A stretch of DNA of 64,000 nt from NCBI GenBank assembly GCA_947429165.1, contig CANEON010000002.1:124001-188000 (forward strand). Reading direction: 5' to 3'. This DNA comes from an uncultured Mycoplasmataceae bacterium. Its GTDB lineage: Bacteria; Bacillota_I; Bacilli_A; Mycoplasmatales; Mycoplasmoidaceae. The notes under the pieces were generated by a model, which was given only the letters and a program-made list of their open reading frames with translations, was not told the origin of the DNA and ran no database searches. Position 1 is the first letter of the stretch. Every line of letters begins with the position of its first letter. The position numbers and the translations under genes are program-made. Shown here in pieces: positions 1-10,054 of this stretch.

Positions 1-579
1 AATTGTTTTAATACCCATAGTAACTGCTTCACTTGGAACTTTAGATTCGTCACCACCAAAGAATCTTGCATTTGCTTCTTTAGTTGATTTAGTAATTTTT
101 ACAACGTGAGTTTTTGCATTTAATTTTGTTCCTGGTTCATTGAATGCAATGTGCCCATTAACGCCTAAACCTAAAACTTGAAGATCAATACCACCAGCAT
201 TTTTAATATCTTGATCATAGTTTTTGGAATCTTGTTTGTATGGGAAATGAGTGTTATCAACAGATATATTAACAGACTTAAATAAATTATCATTCATGAA
301 CGTTCTGTATGATTGGTCTACAAAATCATGAGACAATCCAATATATTCATCTAAGTTAAATGTTTTAATTTGTTCAAATGAAATAAGTTTTTCTTTGTTT
401 GCCTTTATTAATTTTTTATATAAAGGAACAGGAGATGAACCTGTAGCTAATCCTAAAACCGAATTAGGTTTAGCTATTATTTGATCAATAAAAATCTTAG
501 AAGATTTTTCTGCAATCTCTTCTTCGTTTTTACATACAAATAATTTAATTGTGTATTTTTTCTTTAAAAAATTTAGCAT
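1..579 (-). CDS. nagB: Glucosamine-6-phosphate deaminase (3' end cut by window edge)
   Basis: Converts glucosamine-6-phosphate to fructose-6-phosphate and ammonia, the last step of amino-sugar entry into glycolysis. The visible 193 codons hold the family hallmarks: an ATGSSP phosphate-binding loop near residue 45, the FNLDEY catalytic region, and GLGVNGHIAFNEPG in the C-terminal half. The ATG has a clear AAGGAG ribosome site 5 bases upstream. The gene follows nagA after only 9 bases on the same strand, so the two are co-transcribed. The C-terminus lies beyond base 1. The identification is firm. Confidence 0.95.
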   Translation of the reverse strand, partial: MLNFLKKKYTIKLFVCKNEEEIAEKSSKIFIDQIIAKPNSVLGLATGSSPVPLYKKLIKANKEKLISFEQIKTFNLDEYIGLSHDFVDQSYRTFMNDNLFKSVNISVDNTHFPYKQDSKNYDQDIKNAGGIDLQVLGLGVNGHIAFNEPGTKLNAKTHVVKITKSTKEANARFFGGDESKVPSEAVTMGIKTI

Positions 580-588
580 ATTTACTCC

Positions 589-1719
589 TTATTTTTTATA
601 AATTAATTTACCATTCTTGTATGTTTCTAGTAAATTTAATTTACTATCTACAATTATAAAGTCAGCAAGGTAATTATTTTTAATTATACCTAATTTATTA
701 TCAATTCCTATAGACTTGGCCGCATTTAAGCTTGACATTTTAGCAACTTCTACTAAATTACAGTGTGTTGCATCCATAAAGGTTTGAACTTGTTTGTTAA
801 AAGGTTTAACTGAACCAGCGATTGTGTTGTCTTCTTTTAAACGAACTATTTCATCTGTTTTATAAGTGGCTAAAGGCCCAAGTTTATAGTTTCCATTTGG
901 TAAGCCTTTGCATGAAAGCGAGTCTGTAATGATTACAATTCTGTCAGGTTTAACAATGTCATATGTATTTTTAAGAACAAGTTTATTTACATGATATCCA
1001 TCAGAAATTAATTCACAATATATAGGAACATCCATAAATGACATATTTACTATTCCGGGATTCCTGTGATCAAATTTAGATGTTTGATTATATAAGTGGA
1101 TAATTCTCTTCGCTCCATTTACCATTGCTTCTAAAGCCACATCAGCTGAACAGTTGGAATGTCCAATTGAGACAACGTAGTCTTTTGAAATTTTTGAAAT
1201 TAATTTTAAGTTATTTTTAACTTCTGGAGCAACAGCAAGAATCTTTATAAATTTGTTTTGTTTTTTAATTAAATCTAAAATTTTTGTATCAATAGGCACA
1301 ATTAGTGATTCATCGTGTGCACCTTTCTTTTCTTTAGAAATAAAAGGACCTTCAATGTATCATCCAGCAACAATTTTGTTTTTATCTTTTGCTGAAAAAT
1401 TCTTTCAATTTTTTGATATTGATTTTAAATCTTGTTTTGAGCAAGTAACTGTTGTTCCAATAACAGTTGTAACACCTTCACTACCAATATTTTTTAAATA
1501 TTCATCTGCATTAGATAAATCATTTTTAGCTAATTGGTTGAAGTCTCATCCATATCCACCGTGAGTGTGAGAATCAATAAAACCAGGCAACATGTATTTG
1601 GATGTTGAAGATGGTTTCGAAGAAATCTTTTGAATCTTAGTGAATTTTCCGTTTTCAATTGTTACATTTGCAAGAAAAATTTCTTTATCTGTAACGACAT
1701 TTATTTTGTTAATTTTCAT
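589..1719 (-). CDS. nagA: N-acetylglucosamine-6-phosphate deacetylase
   Basis: Removes acetate from GlcNAc-6-phosphate to give the NagB substrate. The 376-aa product is normal for this amidohydrolase family. The metal and catalytic residues are visible: HTH at residues 51-53, Glu122 in the YIEGPF motif, His187 in GHSN, His208, and the catalytic Asp266 in ITDS. Several tryptophans, such as those in GWY and YGWDF, are encoded by TGA, which splits the frame under the standard code. The start overlaps the stop of the upstream transporter by 11 bases, showing translational coupling. nagB follows. Confidence 0.95.
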
Positions 1720-3253
1720 ACTTAACTAAATTATATTTAGTTTTGCTTGTAGGTACAAACATAACACCTAAGAACAAGAATAATACGACTACAGTCATAA
1801 TGGTGCCAACTAACGCTTCAGTTTGAACGTTTAGATTGTCATACATGTTATGCCCTGCATAATAAACTACTAAACCAAGATTAGCAAAAGTTTGAATAAC
1901 GATCATTACCAAACTATATCCAACAATGATAATTGTTATTCATGATGCTCAATTAAAGTTCTTGTCATCACAAGTCTTGACTTTCTTTGTTTTTTTGTTT
2001 TTAAGGGCGCCAGCTATACCAGCAACAATACAAGCAAAAGCTAAAACAGATGTTCAGTTTGCCATTAAATCTACAAATGAATATAGTTTGCAAGTTGCTG
2101 GCGTGTATCCGATTAATAACGAGCCATAACTATTTGTATCTATGTATCCCAAACCACCTATTAATGTGCAAGCTCAAAACAAAATAAAAAACAATACAAA
2201 CGAATACAAACAACCAATTGTATGTGTGTTTGGGTTTAATTTTTTTTGAAAGAATTTCGCTAACACAATGTCGTTGTTTGCGACTAAGTCTTCATAAAAA
2301 TTACTTGAGTATAAACAAAATCCGTTAATTATTCCGAATATGCCAAAAGCAACGATCATTTGCATAGTTTGTAAAACTCATAAACAGTTTTTGCTTTCAA
2401 ATCAACTTGTTAATCCAGATAATGATCCTTGCCCACTAATCATTAAAGAAATAGAAATTAATAAATCGATAGTTGATACACAAAGTAATCCAATTAACAT
2501 TGCGTTTGAAGTTTTCTTTGGTTCCTTCATTTCTGTTTGTAAACCTGCAGTACTGTAGAACCCATCAAATACAAAGAATATAGAAGGAATAGAAATAAAG
2601 ATTCCTAGTACAGGATTTAATTGATTGAATAGTGGAGTTGAAGTCTCAACAGCAACAGATTCATTTATTGAATGAGTGTCACCGACATAAACATAACCTA
2701 TAATTGCAGCAAAAATTAATGGTAAAAATTTAACTGATGTGATAATTCAATTTTGGATGTTTGTCATTTTAGATGACAAACCAGAAGTAAAAATGAATCA
2801 CATAGATATAGCTAGTGAAATTAGAGCTATGTAATACCAATCTAACTGAGCAAAGGCAGAATTAGGGAATGCCTCTTGCATTGTCATTACTGCATAAAAT
2901 GGCATTATGAAAAAGTTTATTGGAAGATATAAATATGCCATGAATTTCTTACCACTTTGGTATAAATATTCATTGCAGAAAATCTTAATTCATCCAATGA
3001 TTCCAAGTTTATTTTTTGAAGAAGCAGAACATAGTTCTGTTAAACATAAACCTAAACAAATGATTGCAAAAATTGCTATTATTCACGCAATCATTGCCAT
3101 TCAAATATTTCCTTGAGTATTACCTAAAATTTCACCATTCTTCAAAAATATTCCTGCACCAATTGATGAACCAATAACAATCAAAACAGCAGAAATAAAA
3201 TTGATTTTCTGCTTTTTTGTAGATGTTACATTTGTTTTTTTAGATAAAGTCAT
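1709..3253 (-). CDS. APC-superfamily amino acid/polyamine-type permease
   Basis: A 514-aa integral membrane protein with about 12-14 hydrophobic segments. The N-terminal IGSSIGAGIFLKN matches the substrate-binding unwound helix 1 (GSxIGxGIF) of APC-family amino acid transporters, followed by a family-like second helix. The substrate cannot be read from sequence. It is the first gene of a three-gene unit with nagA and nagB, overlapping nagA by 11 bases. That is unusual company for an amino-acid-type carrier and may hint at uptake of an amino compound made or used with amino sugars, but this is inference. Long loops are rich in TGA-encoded Trp. Confidence 0.85.
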
Positions 3254-3298
3254 TTTAGAAATATATTATAAATATAATATTAATTAATATTCTTAATA

Positions 3299-3943
3299 AT
3301 GCAAACAAGAATTGAAAAGTGAAAATTATATCGTCAAGAAATTCTTAATGATGGTTTGATGCTAGACAAACTAGCTAACGAATCATCAGTTATTCAAGAC
3401 TACAAATTAAAAATTGATGAATTAAATCCAAAGATTCTTTATGATATTTCGACAAATTCAGCTCTATCTAATTTAATTTCAATTGATTTAAAAAAATATT
3501 CTGAAATTGAAAATTTAAAAGAATTTTCTAGTCTTATTGATGACCAAAAGTTAAATACCTCTTCTAAGGAAATTGAAGAATATTTATCCAAATCTGATTT
3601 TGTTTCAATTCTTGATGAAAAGGGAAAAATTTCTAACAAATGATTATCTGAAGATAAGAACTTTTTAAAAATTATTGATTATGAAAAGAAATTAAAAAAT
3701 CTTTCAAATACATGATCAACTTTTCAAATTGTAAGTAAAGATCAAATAGACAAATTAGATGATTTAATAAAATCAAAGAAAATTTACGAAGAATTCCAAA
3801 ATTACAAAATTGAAGAATTGGATGAATCACAAATTTTAAGTAGACCTTTTAAAACAGTTTACTTAATCAGTATGATTATTTCTCTTGTAATGTTGGTTGT
3901 GTTAGTGATTTTCCTTGTATTCCAAATAATTTACTATGCATAA
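3299..3943 (+). CDS. Coiled-coil protein with C-terminal membrane anchor, unknown function
   Basis: I do not recognise this 214-aa protein. It is rich in Lys, Glu, Asp and Ser with long helical or coiled-coil stretches up to about residue 185. It ends in one strongly hydrophobic segment (about 188-212) of Ile, Leu and Val followed by only a few residues, which is tail-anchor topology with a cytosolic bulk. Three tryptophans use TGA. The stop overlaps the cmk start by 8 bases, so it heads the cmk-der-gpsA unit. It sits where other Firmicutes carry scpB or rluB, but shows no similarity to those that I can see. Confidence 0.75.
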
Positions 3944-4595
3944 TTCGTTAGTTTACCAAATAGCCATTGACGGCCCCGCAGGAAGTGGAAAGAGTTGCAT
4001 TGCAAAATTAGTTGCAAAGTCTCTTGGTTTTCAGTTTATTAACACTGGCGGAATGTTTCGTTGTTATGCAATAGCTTTAAAAGACACTGATTTATCCAAT
4101 GAACACTTAATAAAACAAGTTTTGCAAAATTCAAAAGTTGAATTAAAAGGTGCTTTATTATTTTTAAATGGTGTAGATGTAACAGAACAAGCTAACTCAA
4201 ATGAAATTAGCATGCTGGCAAGTAGAATTGCAATAATTAAATCTGTTAGACAACATTGTTTGGTTGAACAAAGATTAATTGCAAGCAAACAAAGTTGTGT
4301 TATGGAAGGTAGAGACACAACGAGTGTTGTTTTACCTAATGCAACATTAAAAATATTTTTAACAGCAAGTCCTGAAGTAAGAGCTAAAAGAAGATGACTT
4401 CAGTCTGGTCGAAAATTATCATTAGAAAAAATTACTGAAGATTTAAAACAACGTGATTACCAAGACATAAATAGAAAAATTGCTCCATTAGTTTTTACTC
4501 CTGGATGTATAAAGGTTGATACTGACAACTTAACAATTGATGAAGTTGTTGAATTAATAATTCAATTATTTAAAAAAGAGGTGGGTAATGTTTAA
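3936..4595 (+). CDS. cmk: Cytidylate kinase
   Basis: Phosphorylates CMP/dCMP with ATP for nucleic acid and phospholipid (CDP-diacylglycerol) synthesis. The product is 219 aa, normal for the family. It has the P-loop GPAGSGKS at residues 13-20, FINTGGMFR (the CMP-binding tyrosine/threonine region) and [10 protein letters not shown], matching the conserved GRDxxTVV element. A TGA codes Trp in the lid region after residue 153. The gene overlaps der by 8 bases. The cmk-der pairing is common in Firmicutes. Confidence 0.95.
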
Positions 4596-5922
4596 GGTTG
4601 CTATTGTTGGTAAACCAAATGTTGGTAAGTCCACTCTTTTTAACCGAATTATTTTAAAAAAGAAATCAATCGTTACAGACATGCCTGGTGTAACGCGTGA
4701 TCGTATTTATGCTGAAGCTACATGAATTAACAAAAAATTTACTGTTATTGATACTGGTGGTCTTACTAACGAAAACATGGCTTTCCAACAAAATATTGAA
4801 AAGCAAGTTTTGTTAGCAATCGATGAAGCTAACACAATTATTTTTTTAGTTTCAGAAAAAGACGGAATAAATAAAGATGACTATTATGTTGCAAAGCTTT
4901 TAAAAAAATATCGTGCTAAGAATGTTATTCTTGCTGTAAACAAATCTGAAAATAAACAAGGAGAATATGAAAGAATGTATTATTCTCTTGGGTTTGGAAA
5001 ACCAAATTATATTTCAGCCGAACATAGTATTGGTGTTGGTGATTTACTTGATCTTGCAATTAAGAATATTGGTAGTTCTTCAAACAACAACAAAGATGAC
5101 AGAATTAATTTCTGTGTAATCGGTAGACCCAATGTAGGTAAATCTACATTAGTCAATTCTATTCTTAATGAAGATCGTGTTATTGTTTCAAATATTGCAG
5201 GAACAACAAGAGATAGTATTGATTGTAATTTCAAATACAACAATAAACAATACACAATTATTGATACTGCCGGAATAAGAAAAAAATCAAGAATAACTGA
5301 TCAAGTAGAAAAGTTTGCTTTATCAAGAACTTCAGATGCAATCTCAAGATCAAATTTAATTTTGTTAGTTCTTGATGGAAGCGAAGATTTTAACGAACAA
5401 GATGAAGTAATTGGTGGTCTTGCTTTTGATGCAAACATTCCAACAATTATTGTTGTAAACAAATGAGATAAAATTGAAAACAAAAAAACTAACACTATGA
5501 ATGAAATGACTAAATTGATTCGTAGTAAATTTCATTATTTAACTTGAGCACCAATTGTTTTTATTAGTGCTGCTAACAAGCAAAGAATTCAAAAGATTTT
5601 CGAAACCATGAACAAGATTAATGAACAACTCCATAAATCTGTTGCTACATCAATTCTTAATGACGTATTATCAAAAGCCGAAATTTTAAATCCTCCTCCA
5701 AAATTTAAAGGAAACAGATTTAATATGTCATATGCTACGCAAGTACAAAGTCAAATTCCGACTTTTGTAATTTTTGGAAACGATCCAAAATATGTTCATT
5801 TTAGTTATGCTAGATATTTAGAAAACCAAATAAGAAATTCTTTTGGATTCACAGATATACCAATTACAATATATTTTAAGGATAAGAATTCTCGTATAAG
5901 AGGAATTAAAAAAGATAGATAA
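4588..5922 (+). CDS. der: Ribosome-associated GTPase Der (EngA)
   Basis: A double GTPase needed for late 50S assembly. The 444-aa product carries two G domains: GKPNVGKST at residues 8-16 and GRPNVGKST at 179-187, each with its DTxG switch (DTGG, DTAG), and a C-terminal KH-like domain. The first domain reads VNKSE where VNKxD is usual, so guanine recognition there may be relaxed. The start codon is preceded by a GAGGTGGG ribosome site inside cmk. Its stop and the gpsA start share one base (TAATG). Confidence 0.95.
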
Positions 5923-6908
5923 TGGCAAAAATAGCAATATTAGGTACAGGTGCATGAGGAACAGCGTTAGGTAACGTTTTATTAAAAAACGGCCACGATG
6001 TTTTAATGTATGGTATCGATAAAAAAGAAATATCTGATCTTAAAAAAGGTGTAAATACAAAATATTTTGGAAAGACAAAAATGTTTTGTGCACCAAAGTC
6101 TACATTAAAAGAAAAAGACGTAATCTTGTTTAAACCTTCTTATATCCTTCTTGCTGTACCTAGTGCTTTCATTGAACCAACAGTTAAAAAGTTTGCAAGT
6201 AAACTTTCTAACAAACCTATATGTATAAATGTAGCAAAAGGTTTTAACCCAAAAACAAATGATGTTTGATCTGTTGCGATAAAGAAAATAATTAAACCTT
6301 ATTCAAAAGGTTTTGTATCTTTACTTGGTCCTTCATTTGCTATTGAAGTATTTAACAATCAAGCAACTATGATTAATGCTGTTTCCACAAAGAAAAAGCT
6401 TGCAAAGAACGTTGCTAACTTATTCAACAACTCTACATTTAAATGTATAGTTACAACCGATGAAAAAGGCGCAGAAATAATGGGCAGCTTAAAGAATGTT
6501 ATGGCTATTGCATTAGGATTAGCTTATGAAATGCACACTTCTATTAATACGCGTGCTGCAATGTTAGCTGAAGCAACAAAAGAAATTTCTTTAATTGTTA
6601 AATCGCTTGGTGGAAAACCAGAAACTATAAGCAACTTCTGTGGTATTGGTGATATCTACTTAACATGTACAGATTCAAAATCAAGAAATTTTTCATTTGG
6701 TAAGTCGATTGCTCAAGTTGGTTTAAAGCAAACTTTATCACAAAATAAAAAGACCGTTGAAGGGTATAGCGCAACAAAAATTGCATACAAAATTATTCTT
6801 AAAGAAAAAATTAACGCTCCTGTATTAAGTGAAATTTATAAAGTTCTTTATAAAGACAAAAATCCGAAGTTTTTTGTAAACACAGTTATTAAAAAAATAA
6901 TTAAATAG
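5922..6908 (+). CDS. gpsA: Glycerol-3-phosphate dehydrogenase [NAD(P)+]
   Basis: Reduces dihydroxyacetone phosphate to sn-glycerol-3-phosphate for glycerolipid synthesis. The 328-aa protein starts with the Rossmann motif GTGAWGTALGN, where the Trp is TGA. It carries LLAVPSAF, GPSFA, the catalytic-lysine region GSLKNVMAIALG and the GIGD.YLTC motif of the C-terminal helical domain. It is translationally coupled to der through a one-base overlap. It closes the operon before the separate HU promoter. Confidence 0.95.
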
Positions 6909-6923
6909 CCCATAAAATGTGTA

Positions 6924-6929
6924 TATAAT
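6924..6929 (+). promoter_or_regulatory. Promoter -10 box for HU
   Basis: A perfect TATAAT lies 38 bases before the HU start codon, followed by an A-rich leader with an AGGAG ribosome site at about 6951. No convincing -35 box is visible, as is usual in mollicutes. Confidence 0.6.
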
Positions 6930-6966
6930 TTAAGTATACAAACAAAAACAAGGAGAAAAAAACAAC

Positions 6967-7254
6967 ATGGCAAAGCCACTAACAAAAAACCAAATTATCA
7001 AGAAACTTTCTGAACAATCAGGAGTTGCTTCTAAAGACGTTAAAAACGTTTTAAACTGCTTAAACGAAATGGCTGTTAAAGAAGTTAAATCTAATGGTCA
7101 ATTCAGAATCTGTGATTTAGGTAAATTAAAACTTAGAAAACGTGCTGCAAGAACTATGAGAAACCCTCAAACTGGTAAACCAATCAAAGTTCCAGCTAAA
7201 AAAGTTGTTAAGTTCACAGTTGCAAAAGCTGTAAAAGAAAAAGTTGCTAAGTAA
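6967..7254 (+). CDS. hup: HU/IHF-family DNA-binding protein
   Basis: A small basic nucleoid protein that bends and compacts DNA. The 95-aa sequence keeps the HU layout: an N-terminal helical dimer region, a GKLKLRKRAAR strand, the RNPQTGKPI DNA-intercalating arm tip with its proline, and a Lys-rich C-terminus. It has its own promoter and a strong SD (AAGGAGAAAAAAAC spacing). It is followed by a hairpin terminator that forms part of the 64-bp repeat bordering the restriction-modification island. Confidence 0.95.
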   Translation: MAKPLTKNQIIKKLSEQSGVASKDVKNVLNCLNEMAVKEVKSNGQFRICDLGKLKLRKRAARTMRNPQTGKPIKVPAKKVVKFTVAKAVKEKVAK

Positions 7255-7269
7255 TTAGTAAATTAATTG

Positions 7270-7333
7270 ATTAATAAAAAGTCCAACACCGTGATTAAGT
7301 GTTGGCTTTTTATTTATAAAAATTTTAAATAAT
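7270..7333. repeat. 64-bp direct repeat, left copy (border of R-M island)
   Basis: Bases 7270-7333 are identical to 9525-9588. The unit holds a bidirectional terminator hairpin and, read on the minus strand, the last codons and stop of recU (YLKFL then TAA). Because recU itself uses the right copy, this left copy is the duplicated one or a partial donor end. See the findings for its meaning. Confidence 0.95.
7276..7311 (+). terminator. Rho-independent terminator after HU
   Basis: The stem CCAACAC/GTGTTGG (7283-7289 with 7299-7305) is flanked by an A-run on the left and a T-run on the right, so it can terminate in both directions. It lies within the 64-bp repeat. Confidence 0.9.
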
Positions 7334-7371
7334 TTATATAATCATCATCATGCAAATGATAATTTTATCTA

Positions 7372-7394
7372 ATATATATATATATATATATATA
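7372..7394. repeat. (AT)n dinucleotide tract at R-M promoter region
   Basis: Twenty-three bases of perfect A/T alternation lie between the left repeat copy and the methyltransferase leader. It is the longest such tract in the window. Its place in the only upstream region of the restriction-modification operon makes slippage-dependent promoter variation possible, though unproven. Confidence 0.8.
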
Positions 7395-7423
7395 ACGTTG
7401 TAAAAGGTTGTTATTTTATATAT

Positions 7424-7461
7424 GGAGGTAACTTCTAGTTTTTTTAACTAGAAGTTTTTTT
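7424..7461 (+). promoter_or_regulatory. Hairpin leader between ribosome site and methyltransferase start
   Basis: A perfect GGAGG (7424-7428) is followed by an 11-bp perfect stem (7430-7440 with 7446-7456, five-T loop), a T-run, and then the methyltransferase ATG at 7462. Folded, the hairpin leaves only about 6 unpaired bases between SD and ATG. Alternatively the stem plus T-run is an intrinsic terminator acting as an attenuator. An ATG at 7422 would also start a 9-codon leader frame ending at 7451. Confidence 0.65.
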
Positions 7462-8076
7462 ATGCAAAAAAGAGAGTATAAGAAAATTATTTCCAATCCT
7501 AAAACAACTAAAAATAATAAAACGTTTATAAACATGAATCACAAAAACGATGAATGTTATACAAGGAAATGTGAATCTGATAAATTAATTAAATTTTTAA
7601 TAAAAAACAAAGTAATTAAAAAAACTCAACGTATATGACTTCCTTTTAATGATAACGGGAGCAACATACATAAATCACTGAAAGAAAACGGTTTTAATAA
7701 TTTAAAAATAACAAACAAAGACTTCTACACCATTAATGATAAAGACTTTGACATTATTATTTCAAATCCGCCTTTTTCTGGAAGGAGTAAATTATTTACA
7801 AGGTTAATGGAAATAGATAAACCTTTTATATTGCTTCAACCTATCATGTTTTTTAATAACGGAACTTGCATAAGAATTTTAACAAAAAATGGAGCAAAGT
7901 TTGGTGGTATTTGTCCAAAAAACAGAATGACGTTTGAAAGAAATATGGGATTTTTGTTCCCAAAAAATAGCATGGGTTTTATTGTAAATGGCATTGAGAA
8001 AGAAAAAACAACTGCATTTTATTCTTTTTGACTTTGTTTTAAAACAAAGATTACAGGTTTTACTGATTTAGAATAA
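7462..8076 (+). CDS. DNA N6-adenine methyltransferase of the R-M island
   Basis: Predicted modification enzyme. The 204-aa protein has the amino-methyltransferase catalytic motif NPPF at residues 102-105, preceded by the hydrophobic strand FDIIIS. A WLPFNDNGSN element at 59-68 stands where family members carry a SAM-binding CPFD..S motif. It resembles small phage and EcoRI-type adenine methylases rather than the large C5 enzymes. In-frame TGA Trp codons (in IWLPF and FWLCF) show the donor also used code 4. The ATG lies directly after the hairpin leader, and the endonuclease follows after 1 base. The methylated site is not readable from sequence. Confidence 0.85.
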
Positions 8077-8077
8077 C

Positions 8078-9529
8078 ATGAAAATTAAACTCTTTAATAA
8101 AATAGGCGACACTTGTTTTAGAGTAGGAAATCAAATTAATGCATATCTTTCTTTCTCAAAATGATTTTTAAACTTTATACAAGAGAACAATGCCGAGCCA
8201 ACAGATAACGATTTTAAAAGATGAACAAAGGATTCTGGAATTTATGATTATGGATCAGATCAAACTAACAGATTAAATTTTGTAAAAAGAATTTGTATGG
8301 ACGTTTACAAAATTATTTTTAAAGATAACAATGGCAATTATTACATGAATATTAATGAAAAAAAATTAAAATATTCTTTGCTTAATACTTTATCCGATGC
8401 ACAAAACAACGACCAGTCTTGTGCCGCTTTTAAAGAATTGCTAAAGTTTATGGAGAAAAATCCTGAAAAAAATGATGCAAAAAAAATTTTTTTAGCATTT
8501 GCAATTTATGAAACTGGAGATGATTTCTCAAAAATGTATGATGATGAGAGAATTTTAGAAAAAGCCATCATTGAAAAGTATCCAGATAATGTCGATGTCA
8601 ATCTTATTTATAGAAAAAACTTTTATTCAAGAAAACCATCAAGTTATTTGAAAGAGATCTCAAATAGAATACTTCTGAATAAAAATAATTTTAATATTTC
8701 TTATGTTGAATTTAGAGAATTAAAAAAAACTTATTTAAATTCTTTCGATAGCCAAGAATCTTTTAACACATTTGTTCACTCTAATTCACTTATTGAGATA
8801 GCAAGAACCATAATTTTAAATTCAAAGAAGTCATTACTAACTGGAGATTATTTTGATTTATTTAATAGGGTAATGTGAGGTTTGACCCTTAGTAAATCAA
8901 ATGGTAAAAACACAGAAACATATCTTAACGAAAACATAGGAATAGACAAAAATAATAAATTTTATTTAAAAAACGAGCAAATAGAGCCAAAGCGTTTTCC
9001 TTATTCTGAAAACGAAATAAATATAATGCTAGAAAAAATTCAAAATGGTGATTATAGTTTTATAAATACAGATGAACACTTTTCTTCTTTGCCGAGAGCA
9101 GATATTGCAGAATATCTTGTAAATTTAAAATTTTGTTATTTATTAAAATTAACAATAAATGAAGCAAAAAAATTTGTTAATACGAATCTTGATGTTCTTT
9201 TTTATCCAACATCTCATGCAACCGGCGGAAAAGCTGATATGCTATACACAAATGATAAAATAAATATTAGTATTGAAACAACCATTCATAATACGTGCTC
9301 TTCTGTTTGTAATCATGAATCGTACCCGTGTATTTCGCATCTTGAAGAGTGTGAAAAACCAAAAAAATCGACTTGCCTGTTTCTAATTCAACCATTAGGT
9401 GAGCACGAAAAAATCAAAAGATGATTTGAAATAGTTGGAAAAGGAGTTCTTCAAGATTATCACAATAGAGCTTTTGAATTCAAAACTTTGAATTTTAAAC
9501 AATTAGCTGCTTTAACAACACTAAATTAA
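8078..9529 (+). CDS. AlwI-like type II restriction endonuclease
   Basis: Predicted partner endonuclease of 483 aa. The C-terminal third shows the AlwI-type PD-(D/E)xK core: an IAEYLVNLKF helix, PTSHATGGKAD (Asp387) and the following strand ISIETT (Glu400). AlwI-family enzymes cut a few bases from GGATC; shared specificity here is inference. The N-terminal part is probably the recognition domain. The start is 1 base after the methylase stop. At least four Trp codons are TGA. The stop codon (9527-9529) falls inside the right 64-bp repeat, so the reading frame ends in target sequence. Confidence 0.78.
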
Positions 9530-9588
9530 TAAAAAGTCCAACACCGTGATTAAGTGTTGGCTTTTTATTTATAAAAATTTTAAATAAT
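9525..9588. repeat. 64-bp direct repeat, right copy (border of R-M island)
   Basis: Identical to 7270-7333. It supplies the stop codon and terminator of the endonuclease gene and, on the minus strand, the last six codons and stop of recU. The repeat distance is 2255 bp. Confidence 0.95.
9531..9566 (+). terminator. Terminator after the endonuclease gene and recU
   Basis: Second copy of the CCAACAC/GTGTTGG hairpin with flanking A-run and T-run. It lies between the convergent endonuclease and recU genes, where a bidirectional terminator serves both. Confidence 0.9.
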
Positions 9589-10051
9589 CAATAATTCCAG
9601 GAAATGAAATTTCAATTTCTTTACAATTTCTAATAATGTATTCCATCTTCATTGTCTTAGATTTATTTGTTTTGATTCAGTTAAGAATATCAATAGTATT
9701 AATCATAAATATCTTATCTAATGAATTAAAGTACACGATCAAAAATGATTTAGCACCATGGTTCATTGCATTTATAAGATGTCTTAATTGATGTTCTTTT
9801 ATTAAATTTAAATTAAAGTTTGCATCGTTTGTTTGTTTTGTTTCAAATTCTATGTGTTGTGATTTATATACACCACAATAATCCACAAAAGATTTTGCTA
9901 ATAGTTTTCCAATTATTGTGTTAGCAGAAATATTTTTAACTATTTTTATAGGTAAATATCTCTTCTCAATAATTGCTATATTTCGATCGTAATAGTAAGA
10001 ATTAGTTCGATTAACTAATTCCTCTATATACATGCCACGATTGGCATTCAT
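9569..10051 (-). CDS. recU: Holliday junction resolvase RecU
   Basis: Structure-specific nuclease that cleaves Holliday junctions and works with RuvAB, encoded about 3 kb away. The 160-aa protein starts with the family signature NRGMYIEELVNRTNSYY. It keeps a DYCG catalytic aspartate, the FETKQT (E-x-K) motif and the QLRHL helix. One TGA Trp occurs near residue 125. The last codons and stop fall within the right 64-bp repeat, so the gene's 3' end was the insertion point of the R-M island, yet it remains intact. Confidence 0.93.
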
Positions 10052-10054
10052 TAA

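Noticed and set aside
589-3253. Multiple pseudogenes from in-frame TGA codons
   Set aside because: TGA is Trp here. Conserved proteins continue across every TGA in the window, so the breaks are artefacts of the standard code.
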